DNA of 64,000 bases, taken from NCBI GenBank assembly GCA_963725425.1, contig CAVRYJ010000045.1:434001-498000 (forward strand), given 5' to 3'. Positions 25,452 to 35,713 of the stretch are shown one piece after another (the stretch's first letter is position 1; each line of letters opens with the position of its first letter). The position numbers and the translations under genes are program-made. This DNA is from Clostridium_I sp963725425 (lineage in GTDB: Bacteria > Bacillota > Clostridia > Clostridiales > Clostridiaceae). The notes beneath the pieces were generated by a model. It was not told where the DNA came from, made no database searches, and was given only the letters and a program-made list of their open reading frames with translations.

Positions 25452-27269
25452 ATGATGGTATCGGAAAAGAAAATAGGTTTATACAATGTACTTTGTTATA
25501 CCAGATTGCCGCAGGAAGATATAGTTTATTCACCAAAGCTGGCTTATAGTATGCATCTTGCATACAGTGGGGATGGAAAGTATTTTAAGGATTTAAATCA
25601 TAATTCTGGTGTTTTGTTTGCAAAGGCAACGGACAATGAAAATGGGACTTTAAATGCAAAGAGTCTAAAAAATCCATATATTTTTTATATGGAACAAGGT
25701 ACTTTTGGTGTTGTGGCTGTACGTATAGAACCCAATGGTGAAAACGATGAACAGAGCAAAGGTAAAGTGCTTTTATTTACTTCCTCAGATCTTTTGCAGT
25801 ATAAGGAAGTTGGATTGATCGATCTTAAGGGAGATATTTATGTAAATGATGTATCATGTGAATATGATGAAAATAAGAAAAATTATGTTATCAGATGGAG
25901 TGACGAGAACGGGAACTACTATAAAAACTCTATTACTGATATTACGAGTTTAACTCGTGCATCTGTTCCAGAAAAAGCTGAAGCTTTTGTTATAGAACCT
26001 GTGTGTGCAGGTATTGAGGGAATAGTATACAGAAATGGTATCAGTGTATCTAAGGAAGTGGCACACCGACTTGTATGTAAACTTACAGTTCCAACAAATA
26101 TTAAAATAGAAGTTCCTGAAAGTGTGTCTGTAACATCAGAAAAGGATTTAAAAACTGTGAAAGCCACTGCTGTTTACAGTGATAGAACAACAGATACAAA
26201 GTTGGTAGATTGGGATACAACCGGGGTGAATTGGAACAAGCCAGGAACTTACCATATAACAGGTATCGTCCACCAGGATCATTATGTATTCCCAGTTGCC
26301 ATCAACCGGGCAGACCCATGCATTATTAAATGGGATGGAAAGTACTATTTTATTGCAACTAATGATGCTGACGGTAATCATACCATATACATGAGGGAAG
26401 CAGATACCATTCCTGATCTGGTAAAGGCTGAGGAAGTATTGATACTTGATTCCAATGTTTATGAGGGTATTGGGGGATTGCTTTGGGCACCGGAATTCCA
26501 TATCATCGAAGATGATTTATATATTTTTCATGCAGCAACACCGGGAGAATTCTTATGTGAAGAATCTCACGTTATGAAGCTGAGAAAAGGAGGAAATCCA
26601 ATGTGTGCTGAAGACTGGTCAAGACCTCAGCGTGTTATAAAGAAAGATGGCACATATTTATGTGAAGCAGGGAAGACAATATCGCTTGATATGACAAACT
26701 TCCAATGGAAGGGTGAATATTATGTTGCTTGGTCACAGCGTCAATTTTTGCCCGTGGATCTAGGCGCATGGATTTATATTGCAAAAGTTGATACAAAGGA
26801 GCCATGGAAGCTTACAACAGATCCGGTTCTTATTACTAAACCAGATTATGGTTGGGCAAATAATCATACTTTTGTTGATGAAGGACCATTTGCGCTTATA
26901 AGAAATGGAAAGCTATTTTTAACTTTTTCCAGTGCAGCGATAGATGCAACTTATGTTGTGGGATTATTAACTGCTGATAAGGATGCAGATTTATTAAATC
27001 CTGAAAGTTTTGCAAAGACAAATTATCCTCTTTTGACATCAAGAAGTATGCCAGGTGAATATGGTACAGGTCATAACGCATATGTTATAGATGATAACGG
27101 AAATGTTTGGAATGCTTATCATGCAAGACCTGGGGTTGAAGGTCCTAGATCATCTGGTCTACGCCGTGTCCATTTTGATATAGATGGATATCCGGTATTG
27201 GACTTGCCGGAATATAAGGACTTGAATAAATCATTAGCAAAGGTATCTATAGATATTATCTTGAAGTAA
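25452..27269 (+). CDS. GH43 family glycoside hydrolase with internal Ig-like domain
   Basis: A 605-residue protein. Residues 10-170 look like part of a GH43-type beta-propeller, 210-275 form a bacterial Ig-like domain (VTSEKDLKTVKATAVYSD to GTYHITG), and about 280-595 form a GH43 domain. D289 in NRADPCIIKWDGKYYF fits the catalytic base; LLWAPEFHII and DEGPFALIRNGKL are further propeller-blade motifs. GH43 enzymes remove arabinose, xylose or galactose from hemicellulose; the specificity here is not predictable. AGGAGG lies upstream; ATG at 25452 or 25455 could start. There is no signal peptide. First gene of the hemicellulose cluster. Confidence 0.75.
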   Translation: MMVSEKKIGLYNVLCYTRLPQEDIVYSPKLAYSMHLAYSGDGKYFKDLNHNSGVLFAKATDNENGTLNAKSLKNPYIFYMEQGTFGVVAVRIEPNGENDEQSKGKVLLFTSSDLLQYKEVGLIDLKGDIYVNDVSCEYDENKKNYVIRWSDENGNYYKNSITDITSLTRASVPEKAEAFVIEPVCAGIEGIVYRNGISVSKEVAHRLVCKLTVPTNIKIEVPESVSVTSEKDLKTVKATAVYSDRTTDTKLVDWDTTGVNWNKPGTYHITGIVHQDHYVFPVAINRADPCIIKWDGKYYFIATNDADGNHTIYMREADTIPDLVKAEEVLILDSNVYEGIGGLLWAPEFHIIEDDLYIFHAATPGEFLCEESHVMKLRKGGNPMCAEDWSRPQRVIKKDGTYLCEAGKTISLDMTNFQWKGEYYVAWSQRQFLPVDLGAWIYIAKVDTKEPWKLTTDPVLITKPDYGWANNHTFVDEGPFALIRNGKLFLTFSSAAIDATYVVGLLTADKDADLLNPESFAKTNYPLLTSRSMPGEYGTGHNAYVIDDNGNVWNAYHARPGVEGPRSSGLRRVHFDIDGYPVLDLPEYKDLNKSLAKVSIDIILK

Positions 27270-27423
27270 ATGATTAGTATTTTTCTAGTTGAGAGTGGAG
27301 AGTTATGGTTGAGTTTTCACTGAGCCTGTTGTTTTGCGACTTGTTCAAACTACTAATTACTAATAGAAATCATTATATGCTAACAAAAGATCAGGAATAT
27401 TGCGAAAGGATGATGTATGAAAT

Positions 27424-28506
27424 ATGAAGAATATTGATGTGACGGCTGTGCCATCAGAATATAAAAAGGCAGTTATTAAGGAACTTCAGGGTACTATTAC
27501 TGAGGTTTCATACAGTGTAAGAAACTACATTAACCAATCTCGACAGCTGGTGACGAACCAGAATACCAGTTCTAAAGAAGTTGGAAGAGAAACGGTTGAG
27601 GGAGAAGCAATAACAAAAATATGTAACGTATATTTGCCTGCAGGTTATGATGAAAACGATAAGGATACTAAATATAATGTATTGTATTTGCTCCATGGAG
27701 TATGTGGAAATCGGTATGAATGGTTATATGGGTACGGTAAAGTTGATGAAAATTATGTCATATGTAATATATTTGATAATCTTATTGCAAATGGCGATAT
27801 TGATCCATTGATTATCGTATTTCCAGATGGAAGAAGTGCCTATGACTGGACAGATAACTCATTTAATGCTGATGGCACTAATATGTTGGGGTTCTACTAT
27901 TTTGATTATGAGTTAAGATATGATTTGATTCCATTTATGGAATCAAAGTATAATGCATATGCGAACATAAGAGACAAGTCATCCGAAGGAATCGCATATA
28001 ACCGAATGCATAGGGCAATCGGAGGTCTATCCATGGGTGGAATGCAAGCCTTGAATTTGATTGTGGGTGGTTACAGATGTGATTCGCTTGTGTATACTGA
28101 AAAAAATGACAGCTGGAAAAATGGGCTTGATGCGACTGTTACAGCGCTAGGGATGGAAGATTTATTCGCTTATGTAGGTGCATTCTCAAATGCTCCAACA
28201 TCCAGTGCTGGTAATGTCTTGGGTGCTAGTATAGCATCATGCGGCTACAGGGTTAATTTACTTTATATTACCTGCGGTGATGCAGATGGAGTAGCAGGTG
28301 AAATGGGCTATGCAGAAGCGGTTGACGGACTAACAGAGACTGCGGGAAATAATCTTGAAAATTATTATCAGGTACTTATTAAAGATGGTGTTCATGATTC
28401 TAACGTATGGAACAATGGTGCATATAATTTTATCCGTTTGGCTTTCAGGAAAAGTAGAGGGCATATAAATCCATATGTTGTAAGAATGATGCTTGATTCA
28501 TATTAA
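27424..28506 (+). CDS. Esterase D/feruloyl esterase-like carbohydrate esterase (CE1 type)
   Basis: A 360-residue alpha/beta-hydrolase. It has YLLHGVCGNRYEWL (oxyanion region), the nucleophile elbow GGLSMGG with S203, and a late VHDSNVW histidine. This is the putative-esterase fold of xylanase-associated feruloyl/acetyl esterases, which strip ferulate or acetate from arabinoxylan. It has no signal peptide or binding module. AAAGGATGATG precedes the ATG. Its place between two glycosidase genes supports a side-chain esterase role; the exact acyl group is inferred. Confidence 0.75.
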   Translation: MKNIDVTAVPSEYKKAVIKELQGTITEVSYSVRNYINQSRQLVTNQNTSSKEVGRETVEGEAITKICNVYLPAGYDENDKDTKYNVLYLLHGVCGNRYEWLYGYGKVDENYVICNIFDNLIANGDIDPLIIVFPDGRSAYDWTDNSFNADGTNMLGFYYFDYELRYDLIPFMESKYNAYANIRDKSSEGIAYNRMHRAIGGLSMGGMQALNLIVGGYRCDSLVYTEKNDSWKNGLDATVTALGMEDLFAYVGAFSNAPTSSAGNVLGASIASCGYRVNLLYITCGDADGVAGEMGYAEAVDGLTETAGNNLENYYQVLIKDGVHDSNVWNNGAYNFIRLAFRKSRGHINPYVVRMMLDSY

Positions 28507-28720
28507 TAATCAATATTAAAAATTATACTGAATCTTTGTTGAAAATATTGAAGCCTTTCGTGTTGGTACTGGAAGAATGGGCCTAGCACTTCAAAAGGAA
28601 TATATAGTAAGTCTCTGGAAATAAAAGTTTTATCTAAAATTAGCGTATATTCAAATTACATTGTCAGTAAATGTTTGACAGCTTCATTTTTAAGAAGATA
28701 TAAGGGGGAAAAATTAATTT

Positions 28721-31700
28721 ATGATATTAGAAAATATGCCAAGTATTCCCCACCCAAATGCTACGATTTATTATGCTGTAGATGCTGAATTATCAGGTGG
28801 GGCGAAGGTTGAAACAAACAATAAAGGTACTGAAAAAGGTTATGTTGGAGGCTATTACGATAGCGGTACTGCTTGTACTACGTTCACTGTTAAGGTTACT
28901 GGAAGCGGCGAATACTTTATATCACTCAGATACGCTGCAGGAGCGGCGGGTAATTGTAGCACAGATAGAACGGTAGGGTTAGCTGTTAATGGTGAAAGTA
29001 CTATTAATGTTCCATTTAATAGTATGGGTGCTACTTGGGATATATGGTCAGAAAATATTCAAAAAGTAAGTCTGAAGGCTGGAATAAATACAATAGCATA
29101 CAAGTCTATTACTGACAATGATAATTCCGATTGTATTAATATTGATAAACTGTCCATTTGGTCATATTGTACCAATCCAAGTTTAGATACAATTGTATTT
29201 GAAGTTAATAATTACAATGTAAGTAGGAAGTATACTATAAAAACCGTAATTTATGAAGTAGATACCAATGGTATACAATTGCCATGCTCTTTTGTAGTTA
29301 AATATAGTTCGTCAGATACATCCGTTGCAGTAGTTGATGAAAACACAGGTATAATTACAGGTGCTAAAGAAGGTACCGCAAGAATTACAGCACAGGGTAA
29401 AGGTCTTACTGCAGTTACCACAATAACCGTATTAGCTAATCCGACAATATCGGTGGACTGCGCAGCTGTAACACGTCCTGTGAATTCAAGTACTTTCGGA
29501 TATATACTTACTCCAAATTATGATGTTCCTAATAGCAGAATGACTTTGCTTGGACCACTTCTCAATAGGGATACTATTCCGGCTCAGAATTTTCAGGCTA
29601 TAGGAGATTTAGATGGGTCCTATTACGCTATCGAAGGAAGTATTCTTCCGAGATGTTTAGAAGCATATAGAAGAGCTAAGTCGGTAGGATACAAATGGTA
29701 TATGCTGCTAGGTATGAATCCTTCTTGGGCTACTTCAAACGGAGCTCCATTAGAGAGTTTTAAGAATAAAGATACAAAGAGCGACATTCAGCAGGAACAT
29801 TTCAAACAATATATTAAGGATGTACTTCAGTATTTCAAAGATAATGGAGCAAAACCTGATTTTGCTGACTTGACAAATGAGTATTGGACGGGATCTGAAA
29901 AAACTTTTAAAGGCAACTGGGAAGCTGTAAGAGAGGTATATCCTGATTTTATACCTGTAGTTGGGCCTGGAGCCGTAGGTTATGCTGGAATTCCTGATTA
30001 TTATATTCCATATGCCAGTGAAAACAACATTACAGTTGAGGGACCTTGCTTCCATGAATTTTGGGTAAATGATAAATATGTAACTCTCAGTCAGTTGGAG
30101 CGCTGGAAAAATACTATAGCTGATTATCAAGATAAATATCCGGAGGCAAATGGCAAATATATTATTTGGGAAGAAAACAATGCAGGTTCAAAGGATGCTA
30201 CTGATTGGACAAGAAGCATGGCTAATGTTATCAGAACTGGTGTAGATCAAAATATAAAGGGATGTCTTGAAGCGCGTAATGCCAATGGAATGAGCGATTT
30301 ACTGACTACAAATGTAATTGAGAAGAATCCGGCGGCAAGAAGGCCTATATGGTGGGTATATTATATGTTTGGGCAAATGTCTGGTACGTATATGGATATT
30401 ACTACAGATTTAACTGAAGACTTTACTGCTGCCGCCTGTACAGATGCTAATGAAACCAAGATTATATTTGCAAAGAATGATTGTGAAGGCTTGGTGAACA
30501 TAAAGCTAAGTAATCAGCCTTATGTGGGAGAGAAAATCAAGGCTGATTTTTATAAAATAGTTTCGTCTGAAAATAATGGACTTGAATACCAGTACAGTAT
30601 TGCGCCAAAGTCTGTGGACAGTTTCAACCTAACAATGGGCAATGTTGGTGCGAATGAATCATGGATGGCTGTTATTAAGAAAGTGAAGGCTGCACCTAGC
30701 TTCTTTTGCCCTATTGCACCAGACGATGGTGCAGCTGTTGAAGCAATGCCTACACTTACATGGTCTACTGCACAGGATGCTAAAAGCTATACTGTTAAGC
30801 TATCTGTCAATAAAGATATGTATAATCCGATAATAAATGAAGCTAGCATAATAGGAACAAGTTATACAGTAACAACTGAATTATCGATGAATGAGAAGTA
30901 CTATTGGTCTGTAACTGCTGTAAATGAGTATGGCATTACTACAGCTGTAAATAACACTGTATATTCCTTTATAGTTCTAGAAAGTATTAATATTCCAGGA
31001 CAGTTTGGACCTTATTTGCCTTCAGTTAATGCTTCAAATGAATCTGCTACGCCTGAATTTAAATGGTCAGTAGCATATAATGCAGCTTCGTATAGACTTG
31101 TGGTTTCTAAAAATGCTAATATGTCAAACCCTGCTATTAATGAATCAAATATAACGATACTGCGGGATACAGGTATGTATGGTCCTCAAGCTCAAGGCTA
31201 TTATAAGCCAAAAAAGCAATTAGAATATGATACCACATATTATTGGATCGTATATGCAGTTAATTCTTATGGTGAAAGGTCAATGAATGGGTCACTTCAT
31301 TACTTCACCACAAAAGCAGAAGGAGATTCACCTATAGATTTCAGTCTTATAACTCCTGCAAGAAGTGAAGTAGGGGTTTCTGCCAGAGCAGTACTATCTT
31401 GGGAAGCTTCAAAGAATGCATTTTTCTATAAACTTGAGGTTTCAGCTAATTCCAATATGTCAAAACCTGTAATATTAAGAGACAGGATGATATATAACAG
31501 GTATACTGTAGAACCAAATATGCTAGAGCCAAATACAACTTATTATTGGAGAGTAACATCATATACAAAAGATCTTCAATACTCTAAGGAGGCTTCACAA
31601 GGAATATGGTCATTTACTACAGAGGTAGTACCATGTTCTCCACTGTTGTATGCTGAAAAGGGAAGAAACGGTAAAGTTAAACTGTGGTTCCATTATTCTA

Positions 31701-31912
31701 AGGGCGCGACTTCCTATAAAATCAAGTACGGTACCAAATTTGGTGATTATTCTGCAACTATAGATGAAGTAAAAGCAAGCCCATTTGAAGTAACAGCATT
31801 GACTAATGGTACAAAGTATTATTTTGCAGTAGTTGCTGTTAATGAAAATGGTGAAAGCTCAACATGGAATGAAAGAACTGCAACACCACAGCAGGAGTAT
31901 ATAGAATCTTAA
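28721..31912 (+). CDS. Multidomain clan GH-A glycoside hydrolase with CBM, Ig-like and fibronectin III domains
   Basis: A 1063-residue protein. By eye the order is: CBM6/35-like domain (about 15-155), Big_2 Ig-like domain (160-240), a (beta/alpha)8 catalytic domain (245-660) and three to four fibronectin III-like domains (670-1060, with YYW..VNEYG and YYF..VNENGES repeats). N386-E387 in LTNEYW fits the acid/base of clan GH-A and E484 or E485 in IIWEENN the nucleophile. GH39 or GH30 is the nearest guess. GGGGG precedes the ATG. There is no signal peptide, which is odd for such an extracellular-style architecture. Confidence 0.7.
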   Translation: MILENMPSIPHPNATIYYAVDAELSGGAKVETNNKGTEKGYVGGYYDSGTACTTFTVKVTGSGEYFISLRYAAGAAGNCSTDRTVGLAVNGESTINVPFNSMGATWDIWSENIQKVSLKAGINTIAYKSITDNDNSDCINIDKLSIWSYCTNPSLDTIVFEVNNYNVSRKYTIKTVIYEVDTNGIQLPCSFVVKYSSSDTSVAVVDENTGIITGAKEGTARITAQGKGLTAVTTITVLANPTISVDCAAVTRPVNSSTFGYILTPNYDVPNSRMTLLGPLLNRDTIPAQNFQAIGDLDGSYYAIEGSILPRCLEAYRRAKSVGYKWYMLLGMNPSWATSNGAPLESFKNKDTKSDIQQEHFKQYIKDVLQYFKDNGAKPDFADLTNEYWTGSEKTFKGNWEAVREVYPDFIPVVGPGAVGYAGIPDYYIPYASENNITVEGPCFHEFWVNDKYVTLSQLERWKNTIADYQDKYPEANGKYIIWEENNAGSKDATDWTRSMANVIRTGVDQNIKGCLEARNANGMSDLLTTNVIEKNPAARRPIWWVYYMFGQMSGTYMDITTDLTEDFTAAACTDANETKIIFAKNDCEGLVNIKLSNQPYVGEKIKADFYKIVSSENNGLEYQYSIAPKSVDSFNLTMGNVGANESWMAVIKKVKAAPSFFCPIAPDDGAAVEAMPTLTWSTAQDAKSYTVKLSVNKDMYNPIINEASIIGTSYTVTTELSMNEKYYWSVTAVNEYGITTAVNNTVYSFIVLESINIPGQFGPYLPSVNASNESATPEFKWSVAYNAASYRLVVSKNANMSNPAINESNITILRDTGMYGPQAQGYYKPKKQLEYDTTYYWIVYAVNSYGERSMNGSLHYFTTKAEGDSPIDFSLITPARSEVGVSARAVLSWEASKNAFFYKLEVSANSNMSKPVILRDRMIYNRYTVEPNMLEPNTTYYWRVTSYTKDLQYSKEASQGIWSFTTEVVPCSPLLYAEKGRNGKVKLWFHYSKGATSYKIKYGTKFGDYSATIDEVKASPFEVTALTNGTKYYFAVVAVNENGESSTWNERTATPQQEYIES

Positions 31913-31941
31913 GTGCGAAAGTTTATTACTTTTGCTTTAGA

Positions 31942-32243
31942 AGTTTATATAACAAACTAGAAACTTGTCCTGATGAGTTATTATTATTTTTTCATCATGT
32001 TAGTTATAAGCATGTATTAAAATCCGGAAAAACAGTAATCCAGCATATTTATGATACTCATTTTGAAGGGCATGAGATAGTGACGGAATTTATTAATAAA
32101 TAGGAAGCATTAAAAGGCAACATAGAAGAAAAAATATATATACAAATTCTTCTAGAGTTAGTATCATATAGTTTGGATAAACAAGTAGAACGTAATCGAT
32201 TATATTTAGGCATCTTGAAAAAAATAACAATAAAGTATGAGAG
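31942..32243 (+). pseudogene. Decayed C-terminal fragment of a GH67 alpha-glucuronidase
   Basis: Translation from 31942 gives LETCPDELLLFFHHVSYKHV, then KSGKTVIQHIYDTHFEG and, past an in-frame TAG, EALKGNIEEKIYIQIL. This matches the C-terminal third of GH67 enzymes, which remove 4-O-methylglucuronic acid from xylo-oligosaccharides. The N-terminal two thirds, including the catalytic region, are missing. The fragment lies between the GH-A gene and the carboxylesterase gene in the same direction and shows the cluster once handled glucuronoxylan. Confidence 0.8.
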
Positions 32244-32291
32244 GTATATTATAAATTACATTGAATTTATAAATGGAAGGAGTCAATAAGT

Positions 32292-33812
32292 ATGTTAAGA
32301 ACAGTAAAATGTGAAAATGGTATGATTCAAGGACTTCCTGCAGGGGATCCACGTATAACAAGCTTCAAAGGTATTCCATTTGCAGCACCACCTGTAGGTG
32401 AGAATCGCTGGCGTGCACCACATCCAGCTAAGGATTGGGACGGTGTTTTAAGAGCATTTGAATTCGCACCCATATCCATGCAAGCACCTACAGTTGTAAA
32501 TAAAAATAATATATATTGTAGAGAATGGGCGGTGGATCCAGATATTCCTATGGACGAAGACTGTCTTTACTTGAACGTATGGACACCCGCCTGCAGTTCT
32601 GATGAAAAATTACCAGTATTTGTATGGTACTTCGGAGGAGGGCTTCAGACTGGAAATACAGCCGAGATGGAATTTGACGGAGAGCGTATTTCCCGCAGAG
32701 GTATAATTGTTGTAACGGTAAACTACCGTCTGAATTCTTTTGGTTTTTTATGCCATCCTGAAATAACTGCAGAAGCACCTGAAGCACCTGCAAACTTCGG
32801 AAATCTAGATCAACAGGCTGGTACAAAATGGGTTAAACGTAATATTTCATCTTTTGGCGGTGATCCTAATAACATTACTATAGGAGGACAATCTTCTGGA
32901 GGAGGAAGCGTATTGAATCAGCTTACTTCACCTCAAAACCAAGGCTTTTGTCAGAAGGCTATTATAGAAAGTGGTATTATAACCTTCCTTTATCCTAGCA
33001 ATTTCATGCCATTTATTAAGCAAAATCTAGCAGAGGCTGAACAAGAAGGAGTAAAATTTTTAAAATTTCTTGGGGTTTCCTCACTTGCTGAGGCACGTAA
33101 GCTGGATGCTGAATTTATCCGCGATAAAACATTAGAATATAAACAATTTTGGGGTACTGTTGTTGATAATACATTCTGTGTGGATGACGCATTTGATCTT
33201 TTTCTTGAAAACAAACGCTTAATGGTACCATTGCTTTTGGGGCACACGTCATCTGAGTTTTTCAGTGTTCCGAATGTGAATAATCTTGACGAATTTAGGA
33301 ATATGGCTGTTCAAATGTTCGGTGATGCTGCTGATGAGTATCTTACACTTTGCACGTCACAGTGTGGCAACATTGATGATGTATTGAAAAAAGCTTCTGT
33401 GAATGGTCTTGAATATGCTGCGCGTATTGTTGGGAAGGCTAATGCTGATACTGGTGCCAACATCCCCATGTATTATTATAATTTTGATGCGGAAATACCA
33501 GGATGGGACAACCCGGGAACATTCCACTCAGTGGATCTTTGGTTCTTTTTTGAGAATCTTGCAAAATGCTGGAGGCCATTCATAGGAAAACATTATGATC
33601 TTGCTCGTCAGATGTGCAACTATTGGAGTAACTTCATAAGGAGTGGAAATCCTAACGGAAAAGATTCTACTGGAGAAGATATGTCACAGTGGGAGCCTTA
33701 CTCTTTAGAAGAACCGTACAGAATGGAATTCAAAGATAATGCTGACTTTGCCAGGGAAGAACCTAGCGATTTGATGAAATTTATTGTTAGGGAATATTTT
33801 AAGAAAAAATAA
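32292..33812 (+). CDS. Type B carboxylesterase
   Basis: A 506-residue alpha/beta-hydrolase of the carboxylesterase/para-nitrobenzyl esterase family. It has the N-terminal FKGIPFAAPPVGENRWRAP, DCLYLNVW, the oxyanion GGG of WYFGGGLQTG, and the nucleophile S201 in GGQSSGGG. Members hydrolyse diverse esters; in this cluster a role on acylated hemicellulose is plausible but unproven. GGAAGGAG precedes the ATG. No signal peptide. A GH67 fossil lies just upstream. Confidence 0.85.
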   Translation: MLRTVKCENGMIQGLPAGDPRITSFKGIPFAAPPVGENRWRAPHPAKDWDGVLRAFEFAPISMQAPTVVNKNNIYCREWAVDPDIPMDEDCLYLNVWTPACSSDEKLPVFVWYFGGGLQTGNTAEMEFDGERISRRGIIVVTVNYRLNSFGFLCHPEITAEAPEAPANFGNLDQQAGTKWVKRNISSFGGDPNNITIGGQSSGGGSVLNQLTSPQNQGFCQKAIIESGIITFLYPSNFMPFIKQNLAEAEQEGVKFLKFLGVSSLAEARKLDAEFIRDKTLEYKQFWGTVVDNTFCVDDAFDLFLENKRLMVPLLLGHTSSEFFSVPNVNNLDEFRNMAVQMFGDAADEYLTLCTSQCGNIDDVLKKASVNGLEYAARIVGKANADTGANIPMYYYNFDAEIPGWDNPGTFHSVDLWFFFENLAKCWRPFIGKHYDLARQMCNYWSNFIRSGNPNGKDSTGEDMSQWEPYSLEEPYRMEFKDNADFAREEPSDLMKFIVREYFKKK

Positions 33813-33910
33813 AATTTATTTATGCTTAAAAAATAATCTCAAGGATTCAGCAAAGGGTAGAAGAAATAATCATTGGCTAAAAATATAGATAACAGGGGGT
33901 ATATAAGGAA

Positions 33911-35626
33911 ATGGTAAACAATATTCAATCTGGACCTAAAGCACCTAAAGATCCACAGAAGAAACGCAGTGGCTTTTACATCATGATAGATACAATTTTA
34001 GAGTCCAATGCCAGATTAGGAGCAAAGCCTGCCCAGGAAATTTATCTGGATGAAGGAAGATTGGGATATAATGCCAAATTCGTCGGCGGTGTTGAGGATG
34101 AAAACATTCTTGCACTTCTAAAAAATTGCGAAGGTGTTCATAAATTGGTTCACAGCATTGGAGTGTCGGTAACAGCATCTGAGGATTTGGGAAATATTGA
34201 TTTTGTGCTTAAAAACTATGGAAAAGGAGATAGATATGGTGGCGGGACATGTATTAAATTGCCATGTACCTGGGATGGGGCTGAGATGATCATTAAGCTT
34301 GAGGATTATCAGTGGTCCACGGATGACGATGTTGTGGGCAATATGGCATTTGAGTTTGAAAAGCCCCAATTAACAGCAAAGGCCACGGTGAAGGTGTATC
34401 TTAAGGACGGGTATGAAGTGCCTGAAATCTCTATTGACACGCCAGTAGAATTCGGTAGTGATAATTATAATTTGATGATTTCAAATTCTCTTTTAAATAA
34501 GGGCAATAACAGAAGGCTTAAAGCTGCCATCAGTAAAGCAAGAAAAGGAGAAGATGTAACTATAGCATATATAGGAGGTTCTATCACTGAAGGGGCTGCA
34601 GCAAAACCAGCTCAGACAGAGTGTTATTCATACACATCCTATGCCAAATTCAAAGAAATGTTTGGAAAGAATGGAGAGGAAAATATTCATTATATAAAAG
34701 CAGGAGTGGGAGGAACACCTTCGGAGCTTGGTATGATACGATATGACAGGGATATTCTCAGAGATGGTGATGTGAAACCAGATATTGTAGTCGTTGAATT
34801 TGGAGTAAATGATGCAGGAGATGAGACGAATGGGGTATGCTATGAAAGTTTAATACTGAATATACTTTCTGCTGAGAATAAGCCTGCAGTAATTTTATTG
34901 TTCTGTGTATTTGTGGACGACTGGAACCTGCAGGAAAGACTTTCACCTGTGGGAAGGCATTATGATCTGCCAATGGTAAGTATATCTGATGCTGTGGTTA
35001 ATCAATTTCGTCTCACTAAACATGAAGGAAACATTATAACCAAAAGACAGTTTTTTTATGATATTTACCATCCAACCAATGATGGACATGCTATAATGAA
35101 AGATTGTCTTGCTTATTTATTGGACCAGACTTCCCAAAATTCTTATGATGAAGAAGATATAACACTTGATAAAGATCCAGCAATAGGTAACTCTTTTGTA
35201 GGGACACATCTTGTTGATAAGAAGGATAATGTATGTGGAGCAGTAATAGAACAGGGAAGTTTTAATGCTGTAGATAAAGAACTACATTATGTAGGAATGG
35301 ATGCAGATTTTTTTGGAACGCCTCAATTTCCGTATAATTGGATGCACACACCTGAATCCGGAAATGAAAGCTTTTGTTTGACAGTTAACAGCCGCAGTCT
35401 GCTCCTAGTTTTTAAAGACTCAGGAAGAATGGATTTTGGTAAGGCAGATGTTTATGTAGATGGAAAGTATGTACTAGTAGCAGATCCACGTCTAGTAGGG
35501 TGGACTCACTGCAATACTGTTATCTTGTATCAGGAAGAAATCAGCAGAGAGCACAAGATAGAAATAAAGATGGCAGAAGATAGTGAGGACAAGTATTTTA
35601 CTGTTCTCGGATTTGGATACAACTAA
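33911..35626 (+). CDS. SGNH/GDSL-type hydrolase, likely acetyl-xylan esterase
   Basis: A 571-residue protein. Residues 1-210 form a beta-rich N-terminal domain of unknown family. Next comes an SGNH hydrolase domain with S224 in YIGGSITEG, G268 in VGGTPSE, N300 in VEFGVNDAG, and H393 in YHPTNDGH with the Asp two residues before. A C-terminal beta-rich domain follows (about 430-571). Such proteins in polysaccharide clusters are often acetyl esterases. GGGGGTATATAAGGAAATG supplies the ribosome site. No signal peptide. Assignment as acetyl-xylan esterase rests mainly on context. Confidence 0.75.
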   Translation: MVNNIQSGPKAPKDPQKKRSGFYIMIDTILESNARLGAKPAQEIYLDEGRLGYNAKFVGGVEDENILALLKNCEGVHKLVHSIGVSVTASEDLGNIDFVLKNYGKGDRYGGGTCIKLPCTWDGAEMIIKLEDYQWSTDDDVVGNMAFEFEKPQLTAKATVKVYLKDGYEVPEISIDTPVEFGSDNYNLMISNSLLNKGNNRRLKAAISKARKGEDVTIAYIGGSITEGAAAKPAQTECYSYTSYAKFKEMFGKNGEENIHYIKAGVGGTPSELGMIRYDRDILRDGDVKPDIVVVEFGVNDAGDETNGVCYESLILNILSAENKPAVILLFCVFVDDWNLQERLSPVGRHYDLPMVSISDAVVNQFRLTKHEGNIITKRQFFYDIYHPTNDGHAIMKDCLAYLLDQTSQNSYDEEDITLDKDPAIGNSFVGTHLVDKKDNVCGAVIEQGSFNAVDKELHYVGMDADFFGTPQFPYNWMHTPESGNESFCLTVNSRSLLLVFKDSGRMDFGKADVYVDGKYVLVADPRLVGWTHCNTVILYQEEISREHKIEIKMAEDSEDKYFTVLGFGYN

Positions 35627-35713
35627 AGCGTTACAAGGTTAGAATATACCGCATGCTTGAAGTACTTCGAATATATTTTATTGCATTATCAACAATGAAA
35701 GGAAAGTGTTTCT

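Noticed and set aside
28507..28720. Open stretch reading FRVGTGRMGLALQKEY between the esterase and the GH-A gene
   Set aside because: Too short and without a start or recognised family; could be another fossil but cannot be supported.
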